A model generated the notes under the pieces. It was not told the origin of the DNA, searched no databases, and was given only the letters and a program-made list of their open reading frames with translations. Below are positions 1 through 6,601 of a DNA stretch of 8,402 bases, in pieces. The position numbers and the translations under genes were made by a program. Every line of letters starts with the position of its first letter. The stretch's first letter is position 1. The stretch is from NCBI GenBank assembly GCA_011391295.1, contig JAABQT010000060.1:1-8402 (forward strand). Direction: 5' to 3'. This DNA is from Betaproteobacteria bacterium (GTDB lineage: Bacteria; Pseudomonadota; Gammaproteobacteria; Burkholderiales; SG8-39).

Positions 1-359
1 CGACCCAGGTGGACGTGCACAAGCAGGTCATCGTGCTCGATGCTTCAGAGCGCCACGATGCGCTCCTGGTGCTGGTGAATCCGGAGATCGTCGACGCCTC
101 GGGGGTCTCGGATATTGAAGAAGGCTGCCTGTCGGTCCCGGGCGTGTACGACATCGTCGAGCGCGCGGAGCGCGTGAAAGTCCGGGCCTACGACCAGGGC
201 GGCAAGCAGTTCACGCTTCAAGCACAGGGCCTGCTCGCAGTGTGTATCCAGCACGAGATGGATCACCTCAAGGGCAAGGTTTTCGTCGAGCATCTCTCGC
301 AACTCAAGCAGCAGCGCGTGCGCGCCAAGCTCGCCAAGCAGCTGCGCAAGTCTGCCTAA
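1..359 (+). CDS. def: Peptide deformylase, C-terminal part (5' end outside window)
   Basis: This enzyme removes the N-formyl group from the initiator methionine of new proteins in the cytoplasm, using a bound metal (normally Fe2+). The reading frame is open from base 3 and gives 118 residues before TAA at 357-359. The family is usually about 165-170 residues, so roughly the first 50 are missing. The Thr-Gln at 3-8 looks like the end of motif 1 (GxGLAAxQ). Motif 2, EGCLSVP, lies at 120-140, with the metal-ligand Cys at 126-128. Motif 3, HEMDH, lies at 252-266 and holds both His ligands and the catalytic Glu. The lysine- and arginine-rich tail is typical of proteobacterial forms. A GTG at 9 is an internal Val codon, not the start. 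fmt follows after 6 bases in the same frame. Family identity is near certain. Confidence 0.96.
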   Translation, partial: TQVDVHKQVIVLDASERHDALLVLVNPEIVDASGVSDIEEGCLSVPGVYDIVERAERVKVRAYDQGGKQFTLQAQGLLAVCIQHEMDHLKGKVFVEHLSQLKQQRVRAKLAKQLRKSA

Positions 360-365
360 GCTTTC

Positions 366-1289
366 CTGCGCCTAGTCTTTGCGGGCACCCCGGAATTCGC
401 CGAGCGCGCGCTGGCTGCGCTGCTCGATGCGGGACACGAGGTGCCATTGGTACTGACCCAGCCCGACCGCCCGGCCGGCCGCGGCATGCGGCCTTCGGCC
501 AGCGCGGTCAAGCAGCTGGCACACTCGCGCGGGCTCGAACTGTTCCAGCCCGAGACGCTGCGCGATGCTGCTGCACAGGCACGTATCGCCGCCGCCCGTC
601 CGGATGCCCTGGTAGTCGCGGCCTACGGCCTCATGCTGCCGCAGGCGGTGCTCGACGCCGCGCCGCTCGGCGCATTGAATATTCACGCCTCGCTCCTGCC
701 CAGATGGCGCGGCGCGGCGCCCATTCAGCGCGCGCTGCTCGCCGGCGACCGCGAAACCGGCGTCACCATTATGCGCATGGAAGCCGGGCTCGATACTGGC
801 CCCGTGCTGGCGCAGGCGCGTGTCGCGATTGCGACGGACGACGATGCGCAAACGCTGCACGACAAGCTGGCCGCTTTGGGCGCGCGCGTGATCGTGACCG
901 CGCTGGCCGATACGGTGCCGGGGCGGGCGCACGCGGTTCCGCAGTCCGAGTCGGGCGTCACTTATGCCCGCAAGATCGACAAACTCGAATCAAGCATCGA
1001 CTGGCGGGCGCCCGCGGCCGACCTGGAGCGCCTGGTGCGGGCCCTGCGCCCTGCGCCAGGTGCCGCAGCGCGCTGGCGCGGCCAGGCGCTCAAGATCTGG
1101 CGCGCGCGCACGGAGACGGCAAGCGGTGTGCCCGGAAGCGTGCTCGAGTCGGGGCCCGCAGGGCTGCTCGTCGCATGCGGCGGCGACGCCCTGCGCATCC
1201 TCGAGTTGCAGCGCGCCGGGGGAAGACGGCTCGCAGCGGGTGATTTCCTGCGTGGTTGCCCGATCGAGGCAGGCGAGCCCCTGCAATGA
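366..1289 (+). CDS. fmt: Methionyl-tRNA formyltransferase, apparent CTG start
   Basis: Fmt transfers a formyl group from 10-formyltetrahydrofolate to Met-tRNA(fMet), the step whose product Def later deformylates. Starting at CTG 366 gives 307 residues, close to the E. coli length of about 315. The N-terminal motif FAGTPEF is at residues 5-11, and SLLPRWRGAAPIQ lies just after the catalytic region. Asn105, His107 and Asp143 match the catalytic N-H-D triad with the expected spacing. The C-terminal tRNA-binding domain follows. The start is odd. The frame is closed upstream by the def stop, and the only codons between are GCT TTC. The first standard start codon is GTG 441, which would remove the conserved FAGTPEF strand. 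No clear Shine-Dalgarno sequence precedes 366, so translation is probably coupled to def. The stop overlaps the rsmB start (ATGA). Function is very confident; the exact start is less so. Confidence 0.95.
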   Translation: MRLVFAGTPEFAERALAALLDAGHEVPLVLTQPDRPAGRGMRPSASAVKQLAHSRGLELFQPETLRDAAAQARIAAARPDALVVAAYGLMLPQAVLDAAPLGALNIHASLLPRWRGAAPIQRALLAGDRETGVTIMRMEAGLDTGPVLAQARVAIATDDDAQTLHDKLAALGARVIVTALADTVPGRAHAVPQSESGVTYARKIDKLESSIDWRAPAADLERLVRALRPAPGAAARWRGQALKIWRARTETASGVPGSVLESGPAGLLVACGGDALRILELQRAGGRRLAAGDFLRGCPIEAGEPLQ

Positions 1290-2545
1290 AGCGCCAGGCG
1301 GATCTTGCGCCGGCGCTTGCCGAGGCGGCACAGGCCGTGGCGCGCGTTGCCGCCGGCCGACGTTTCGACGACTCCTTTGAGCGTCGCGCCGAGCGCGGCG
1401 CACTTCTCGACTTGTGCTACGGCACCCTGCGCCGCTACGGTCGTGTGCAGGCGATCGTGCAAGCACTGTCGCGCAAAGGCGCGCCCGAGCCGCGGCTGCA
1501 GGCGCTGCTATGGTGCGCCCTGTACGCGCTGGACAGCGGCCGCTACGCGGGCTACACGGTGGTTGACCAGGCGGTGCGTGCTTGCGCGCTCCTGGAACAG
1601 TGGCCGGCGCGTGGTTACGTCAACGGCCTGCTGCGGAGCTACCTGCGCTCACGCGATGAAATCGAGCGCGCTGTCGCGGCGGACCCGCAGGCGCGCTACC
1701 AGCATCCACGCTGGTGGATCGAACTGCTGCAGCGCGCCTATCCGGCGCAATGGGGCGAAGTCCTCGAAGCCGGCAACGCGCATCCGCCCATGTGCCTGCG
1801 CGTCAACCTGCGCCGTTCGCAGCCCGAGGCGTATCTGCAGAAACTTGCGGCAGCCGGGCTGGCGGCGCGCAGCGTAGACGGCTGCGCGATCCTGCTCGAC
1901 ACCCCGGTACCCGTGGACCGGCTGCCGGGTTTCACGGACGGCCTGGTCTCGGTGCAGGACGCCGGCGCACAGCGCTGCGCCGGGCTGCTCGACTTGCAGC
2001 CGGGCCAGCGCGTACTCGACGCCTGCGCGGCCCCCGGCGGCAAGAGCGCGCACATTCTCGAGCGTGCCGACGTGCGACTTACGGCACTGGATGCGGACGC
2101 GGCGCGCGCCGCTCGCATCGAGCCGGGACTTGCCCGGCTGGGACTCGCGGCGAGTGTGCAGGCCGCGGACTGCACAGCGCCGCAATCCTGGTGGGACGGC
2201 CATGCGTTTGACCGCGTGCTCGCTGATGTGCCCTGTACGGGTTCGGGCGTGGCGCGCCGCCACCCGGATATCAAGTGGTTGCGACGCGCCGAGGACGCAT
2301 CCGGATTTGCGCGCCGGCAAGCGGGGATCCTCGATGCGCTTTGGCGGGTGCTCGCGCCGGGTGGTAAATTGCTGTATGTCACCTGCTCGGTATTCCCGGA
2401 CGAGAATGACGCAGTGCTGGATGCCTTCTGTGAGCGCACGCCGCAGTCCCGGCGCTGCGAGTTGCCCGGCGGCGCGCCGGCGCAGCTGCTGCCTTGCGCG
2501 CAGCACGACGGCTTTTTCTTCGGCCTGTTAGCAAAGGCGCCCTGA
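1286..2545 (+). CDS. rsmB: 16S rRNA (cytosine-967-C5)-methyltransferase RsmB
   Basis: This SAM-dependent enzyme methylates C967 of 16S rRNA. ATG 1286 gives 419 residues, against about 429 in E. coli. It overlaps the fmt stop as ATGA, which suggests translational coupling and supports this start over a GTG or TTG slightly upstream. The first ~135 residues form the NusB-like RNA-binding domain. The Rossmann methyltransferase domain follows, with SAM motif I DACAAPGGK at 245-253, motif IV DVPCTGSGV from 314 (Cys317) and motif VI VTCSV with the likely nucleophile Cys367. This two-cysteine arrangement is characteristic of RNA m5C methyltransferases. The C-terminus HDGFFFGLL matches the usual family ending. 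In many betaproteobacteria htpX is expected between fmt and rsmB, but here the two genes overlap directly. NusB-RsmB domain fusion and the position next to fmt make RsmB the best call over other NOL1/NOP2/Sun proteins. Confidence 0.96.
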   Translation: MKRQADLAPALAEAAQAVARVAAGRRFDDSFERRAERGALLDLCYGTLRRYGRVQAIVQALSRKGAPEPRLQALLWCALYALDSGRYAGYTVVDQAVRACALLEQWPARGYVNGLLRSYLRSRDEIERAVAADPQARYQHPRWWIELLQRAYPAQWGEVLEAGNAHPPMCLRVNLRRSQPEAYLQKLAAAGLAARSVDGCAILLDTPVPVDRLPGFTDGLVSVQDAGAQRCAGLLDLQPGQRVLDACAAPGGKSAHILERADVRLTALDADAARAARIEPGLARLGLAASVQAADCTAPQSWWDGHAFDRVLADVPCTGSGVARRHPDIKWLRRAEDASGFARRQAGILDALWRVLAPGGKLLYVTCSVFPDENDAVLDAFCERTPQSRRCELPGGAPAQLLPCAQHDGFFFGLLAKAP

Positions 2546-2556
2546 CGCGGCGCGCG

Positions 2557-3180
2557 ATGCGAGTCAGCGCCACCTGCGCAAGAATCCTAGTCGCCGTGGT
2601 CTGCGCGGTCGCGCTGTGTGCGCGCGCGGACGAGATCGATGTCATTGACGCACGCCTCGCCGCGACAGAGGACGGTTTGCTGCTCAGCGCCGATTTCGGC
2701 TTCGAATTCAATTCCAGGCTGAGCGAGACGGTCGCCAACGGCGTGCCGCTGTACTTCCTGATCGAGTTCAAGCTGACGCGCCCGCGCTGGTACTGGTGGA
2801 ACGAGAATACCGTGACGCGGGTCACGCATTTGCGCCTTTCCTATCACGCGCTGTCGCGGCAGTACCGGTTGACCACCGGCCCGCTGCACCAGAACTTCGC
2901 CACGCTCGAAGAGGCGCTCGACGTCATGCGCCGGCTGCGCAACTGGCAGGTGCTCGAGCGTTCCGTGACGCTGCGCGGTTCGTCTTACGGAGCGGCGGTG
3001 CGCATGCTGCTGGACACTTCGCAGCTGCCCAGGCCGCTGCAGATCAGCGAGTTCACCAACCGCGAACTGCGCCTGGAGTCGCAATGGAAGCGTTTCATCT
3101 TCATTCCGCCGGTGCTCGCGCCGGCGCCCGCGCCCCCGCCCGCGGAGACGCGAGAGGAGAAAGAGGCAACCGCGCGATGA
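2557..3180 (+). CDS. Exported DUF4390-family protein of unknown function
   Basis: The 207-residue product has a signal peptide: a basic start (MRVSATCARI), a hydrophobic core (LVAVVCAVAL) and a likely cleavage site after CARA, so the mature protein should be periplasmic. There is no proper lipobox, because the residue before Cys is Leu. The central part resembles the DUF4390 family as I remember it: alternating beta-like stretches, a conserved LTRPRWYWWNE patch near residues 72-82, an LSRQYRL patch and a LEEALDVM helix. The tail is rich in Pro, Ala and Glu. ATG 2557 is chosen because it places the signal peptide at the N-terminus; a TTG at 2494 would add 21 residues inside rsmB. The gene lies 11 bases after rsmB and overlaps ntrY (ATGA). 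This fixed place before a membrane kinase hints at a role in envelope sensing, which is inference. No biochemical function can be assigned. Confidence 0.85.
   Translation: MRVSATCARILVAVVCAVALCARADEIDVIDARLAATEDGLLLSADFGFEFNSRLSETVANGVPLYFLIEFKLTRPRWYWWNENTVTRVTHLRLSYHALSRQYRLTTGPLHQNFATLEEALDVMRRLRNWQVLERSVTLRGSSYGAAVRMLLDTSQLPRPLQISEFTNRELRLESQWKRFIFIPPVLAPAPAPPPAETREEKEATAR
3162..3166 (+). promoter_or_regulatory. Ribosome binding site for the ntrY-like gene
   Basis: AGAGG sits 10 bases before ATG 3177, at the end of a purine-rich run from 3152. It is one of the two best Shine-Dalgarno matches in the window and fixes the kinase start inside the end of the DUF4390 gene. Confidence 0.6.
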
Positions 3181-5300
3181 GAGTCCTGCTGATCGTCGGT
3201 GCGGCGCTCGCAGGCGTGCTGCTGTTCCTGCTGGCGACGGCCAGTGCTGCCGATTCCACTTTGCTAGCGCGCCACTATCCGCTGTTGCTCGGCCTGAACG
3301 CCGCGCTCGCTGCTGCACTCGCGGCGCTGGTCGGCTACCAGTTGGTCGCGGTGATGCGGCGCTATCGCGGCCGCGCCTTCGGCTCGCGCCTTACGCTGCG
3401 CTTCCTGGTGCTGTTTGCCATGATGGCGGTGGTGCCTGGCGTACTGGTGTACACGGTGTCGGTCCAGTTCCTCACCAAGAGCATCGAATCCTGGTTCGAC
3501 GTCAAGGTGGATGCGGCGCTCGAGGGCGGCATCAGCCTCGGCCAGTCGGCGATCGATCGCATGCTGGCCGATCTGCAGTTGAAGGGCCGCACCATGGCGC
3601 TCGAACTCGCCGAGCGCCCCGGCGGGCAGCAGGCGTCCCTGCTCAACCGCCTGCGCGAGCAGGCCGGGGTCCAGGAGGCGGTGCTGGTCTTATCGAACGG
3701 CACCCTGCTGGCGAGCGCCACGGAGGACGTGTCCCGGTTCGTGCCGGAGATGCCGACCGCGCAGATGCTGCGCCAGGCGCGCTCAGCGCGCGGCTACAGC
3801 TCGATCGATGCAACTGACGGCACGCCTTTGGCATTGCGCGTAGTCCTGCCCGTGACCGGGCTGGCGATTGCCGATGAAGTGCGCTTCCTGCAACTGCGCC
3901 AGACGGTTCCCCTCAGCCTGGCGCGCAGCGCCGAGGCGGTCGAAGCTGCCTACCGGGACTATCGCGAGCTCGCGCTGTCGCGCCAGGGCCTGAGGCAGAT
4001 CTACATCGTCACCCTGACCCTGGCGCTGCTGATGGCGTTGTTCGTCGCCATTTCTCTCGCGGCGATCCTGTCCGCACGCCTGTCGGCGCCGCTGGCCAAC
4101 CTGGCCCAGGCGACGCAGGCAGTGGCGCGCGGCGACTTCTCGAAACGCCCGCCGGTGATCAACCGCGACGAGCTCGGCGTGCTCACCGAATCGTTCAATT
4201 CGATGACGCGCCAGCTCGACGAAGCCCGCATGGTGGTGGAGACCAACCGCGTCGCCCTGGAGACGGCGAACGCCTCTCTGGAGAACATTCTCGCCAACCT
4301 GTCGGCGGGCGTGCTGGTGTTTGACCGAGAGCTGCGGCTGTCGATTTCCAATCGCGGTGCCGCCGAGATCCTCGGCAGCGAGTTGCAGGCCCAGGCCGGC
4401 CGGCCGCTTGCGGCATGGGGCGCGGCGCTGGAAGCATTTGCTGCGGCGGTGCGCGCACAGTTCCTCGAGCACGGCGCCGAGACATGGCAACTGGAGATCA
4501 CCCTGAGGGGCACCGGCAAGACGCTGCTGGCGCGCGGCGCGGCGCTGCCCGAGGCGACCGGCGGCGGCTACGTGCTGGTGTTCGACGACATCACGCAGTT
4601 GATCCAAGCGCAGCGCGCCACCGCCTGGGCCGAAGTCGCCCGGCGGCTCGCCCATGAGATCAAGAATCCCCTCACGCCGATCCAGCTTTCTGCGGAGCGC
4701 CTGGAAATGAAGCTCGAAGGCCGCCTCGCGCAGGAGGACGCCGAGGTGGTGAAGCGCAGTACGCAGACCATCGTCAACGAGGTCGCGGCGCTGAAGTCCA
4801 TGGTCGACGACTTCGGCGATTACGCACGCCTGCCTGCGCCGGTGCCCGCGGGGCTCGATCTGAACACGCTGGTCGCGGACGTGCTGGCGCTCTACGAGAC
4901 CTCGCGCGTGCCGATCGCCGCTCGCCTGGCGCCCGGCCTGCCCGCGGTTTGGGCCGACAGCGCGCAGATCCGCCAGGTGATCCACAACCTGGTGCAGAAC
5001 GCGCAGGACGCACTGGAGAACCGCAAGGAGCCGCGCTCGCTGCCGGCGATCGAAGTGTGCACCGAGCTGGCGGGCAACAAGGTGCGGCTTTCGGTGACCG
5101 ACAACGGCGATGGCTTTCCCGAGGAGCTGATGACGCGCATCTTTGAGCCCTATGTCACCACCAAGCCGCGCGGCACCGGGCTGGGGCTGGCCATCGTCAA
5201 GAAGATCGTCGACGAGCACCGCGGCAGCATCGCCATCGAGAACCGCCCCGAGCGTGGCGCTTCGGTGAGCGTCCTGCTGCCGCTGGCGGAAGCGGCCTGA
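3177..5300 (+). CDS. ntrY: NtrY-like membrane sensor histidine kinase
   Basis: This inner-membrane kinase of 707 residues is expected to phosphorylate the regulator encoded next to it. Hydrophobic segments lie near residues 3-24, 35-60 and 73-98. A predicted extracytoplasmic sensor region of about 175 residues follows, then a fourth segment at about 275-298. A HAMP linker (~299-352) and a PAS-like domain starting near 368 come next. The HisKA motif LAHEIKNPLTPIQLSAERL carries the phospho-accepting His493. The ATPase domain is complete: N box NLVQNAQDA from 604, DNGDGF from 642 and GTGLGLA from 666. All kinase motifs look intact. The H-box sequence and four-segment plan fit the NtrY family rather than cytoplasmic NtrB. 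The ATG start overlaps the upstream stop and has a good ribosome site. The signal sensed is unknown; nitrogen, redox and envelope roles are reported for the family, while the trk genes downstream suggest ionic conditions as another option. Confidence 0.93.
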   Translation: MRVLLIVGAALAGVLLFLLATASAADSTLLARHYPLLLGLNAALAAALAALVGYQLVAVMRRYRGRAFGSRLTLRFLVLFAMMAVVPGVLVYTVSVQFLTKSIESWFDVKVDAALEGGISLGQSAIDRMLADLQLKGRTMALELAERPGGQQASLLNRLREQAGVQEAVLVLSNGTLLASATEDVSRFVPEMPTAQMLRQARSARGYSSIDATDGTPLALRVVLPVTGLAIADEVRFLQLRQTVPLSLARSAEAVEAAYRDYRELALSRQGLRQIYIVTLTLALLMALFVAISLAAILSARLSAPLANLAQATQAVARGDFSKRPPVINRDELGVLTESFNSMTRQLDEARMVVETNRVALETANASLENILANLSAGVLVFDRELRLSISNRGAAEILGSELQAQAGRPLAAWGAALEAFAAAVRAQFLEHGAETWQLEITLRGTGKTLLARGAALPEATGGGYVLVFDDITQLIQAQRATAWAEVARRLAHEIKNPLTPIQLSAERLEMKLEGRLAQEDAEVVKRSTQTIVNEVAALKSMVDDFGDYARLPAPVPAGLDLNTLVADVLALYETSRVPIAARLAPGLPAVWADSAQIRQVIHNLVQNAQDALENRKEPRSLPAIEVCTELAGNKVRLSVTDNGDGFPEELMTRIFEPYVTTKPRGTGLGLAIVKKIVDEHRGSIAIENRPERGASVSVLLPLAEAA

Positions 5301-5307
5301 GAGCGCC

Positions 5308-6558
5308 ATGGCGCAAATCCTGGTGGTCGACGACGAAATCGGCATCCGCGAGCTGCTGTCCGAAATTCTGGCCGACGAGGGCCATGGCGTGACGCTCGCC
5401 GACTGTGCGGGGGCGGCGCGCCGCCTGCGCGACGCGAATCGCCCCGACCTCGTGCTGCTCGACATCTGGATGCCGGACACCGACGGCATCAGCCTGCTCA
5501 AGGAGTGGGCCGGCAACGGGCAGCTGACGATGCCCGTGGTCATGATGTCCGGTCACGGCACCATCGAGACGGCGGTCGAGGCGACGCGTATCGGCGCACT
5601 CGATTATCTGGAAAAGCCGATCGCTTTGCAGCGCTTACTGACGACGGTAAAGCGGGCGCTGCGCAACCACGAGCTTGCCGCCGCCCCACGCCAGCTGTCG
5701 ATGGCGATGCTGGGGCGCTCGGCATCGCTCAGCGAGCTGCGCAAGCGCCTGGCGCAGCTCGCGCGGACCTCGGCGCCGCTGCTGCTATGCGGCGAGCAGG
5801 GCATGCTGCCCGAATTGTTTGCGCGCCAGCTCGCCGCGCCCGGCGCGCCGTTCCTCACCGGCGCCGAACTGATGGCCGACGCCTCGAGCGAACTGCTGAC
5901 CCGCGCCGGGGGCGGCATCCTGTTCATGCCCGATCTGGCGCGGCTGTCGCGCGGCGAACAGAAGAACCTCGAATTCCTGCAGGCGCGTGCCGACAAGTAC
6001 AAGATGCGCATCGTGTCGTTTTCGGCGCTGGACGCGAAGGCGCTGGTTGAGCGCTGCGGCTACGACGCCGCGTTGCTGGCATGCCTGAGCGAGCTCACGC
6101 TGCGCCTGCCGCCGCTGCGCGAGTGCGCCGAGGATATCCCGGACCTTGCGGCGCAGATGCTGGCGCAGCTCGTAGAGTCGCGCGCGTGTGCGCCGCGGCG
6201 TTTCGCGATTGGCGCGCTCAACGCCTTGCGCCTGCACCGCTGGCCGGGAAACCTCGCCGAACTGGAGCACGCGGTGAAGAACCTGGCCATCACCTCGCTC
6301 GACGAGGAGATAGACGTCGCGGACGTCGAGCGTGTGCTCACCGCGCAGGCAGGCCAGGCGCCGGCGCCCGCTTTGGCGCTCGACCGGCCCTACCGCGAAG
6401 CGCGCGAGGCGTTCGAGCGCGTGTACTTCGAGAAACTGCTCGCGGCGGAGAATGGCAGCATGTCGCGCGTGGCGGAGCGCAGCGGCCTGGAGCGCACGCA
6501 CCTGTATCGCAAGCTGAAGGCGCTGGGGCTGCCGGTGGGACGGCGCGAGGAAGCATGA
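5308..6558 (+). CDS. ntrX: NtrX-like response regulator with a degenerate AAA+ domain
   Basis: This 416-residue DNA-binding regulator starts 7 bases after the kinase. The receiver (1 to ~120) is intact: acidic Asp8-Asp9, phospho-acceptor Asp52, Ser81 and Lys103-Pro104. The C-terminal Fis-type helix-turn-helix (~373-408, ending HLYRKLKALGL) is also intact. The middle is homologous to the sigma-54 activator ATPase (LPPLRE...EDIPDLA near 267-280, WPGNL at 312-316) but lacks catalytic features. Walker A GESGTGKE reads GEQGMLPE (162-169). The Walker B Asp-Glu reads Pro208-Asp209. Only 40 residues separate these, against about 64 in NtrC, and no GAFTGA loop is present. The arginine-finger region reads GYDAAL, and the sensor II Arg is Ala317. 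The frame is continuous and other frames do not restore the motifs, so this is not a simple frameshift. It probably binds DNA under kinase control without ATP-driven sigma-54 activation. The NtrX name rests on the partner gene and receiver. Confidence 0.9.
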   Translation: MAQILVVDDEIGIRELLSEILADEGHGVTLADCAGAARRLRDANRPDLVLLDIWMPDTDGISLLKEWAGNGQLTMPVVMMSGHGTIETAVEATRIGALDYLEKPIALQRLLTTVKRALRNHELAAAPRQLSMAMLGRSASLSELRKRLAQLARTSAPLLLCGEQGMLPELFARQLAAPGAPFLTGAELMADASSELLTRAGGGILFMPDLARLSRGEQKNLEFLQARADKYKMRIVSFSALDAKALVERCGYDAALLACLSELTLRLPPLRECAEDIPDLAAQMLAQLVESRACAPRRFAIGALNALRLHRWPGNLAELEHAVKNLAITSLDEEIDVADVERVLTAQAGQAPAPALALDRPYREAREAFERVYFEKLLAAENGSMSRVAERSGLERTHLYRKLKALGLPVGRREEA

Positions 6559-6585
6559 AAGGGACTAGAATGCCGCGCTTTGCGC

Positions 6586-6591
6586 AAGGAG
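6586..6591 (+). promoter_or_regulatory. Ribosome binding site for trkA (supports GTG start)
   Basis: AAGGAG lies 10 bases before GTG 6602 and is the strongest Shine-Dalgarno match in the window. It settles the GTG start for trkA. Its first two bases overlap an 8-base palindrome, TTGCGCAA, at 6580-6587. Confidence 0.75.
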
Positions 6592-6601
6592 CAACCCCGG
6601 C

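Noticed and set aside
242..1243. 333-codon plus-strand frame overlapping def and fmt
   Set aside because: The product is almost entirely Arg, Ala and Gly, and overlaps two well-supported enzymes in another frame.
2605..2640. Lipoprotein signal in the DUF4390 protein (Cys near the end of the hydrophobic stretch)
   Set aside because: The residues before this Cys are Val-Ala-Leu, which do not fit the lipobox because Leu directly precedes Cys. A normal signal-peptidase I site after Ala-Arg-Ala is more likely.
3783..5543. 586-codon open frame on the minus strand across the kinase gene
   Set aside because: It mirrors the codon pattern of the conserved kinase on the plus strand, has low-complexity composition and no motif, and is best explained as a shadow frame.
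5308..6558. Possible frameshift explaining the missing ATPase motifs in the NtrX-like gene
   Set aside because: The frame is uninterrupted, scaffold motifs before and after the lost residues remain aligned in the same frame, and the alternative frames do not encode Walker or GAFTGA motifs.
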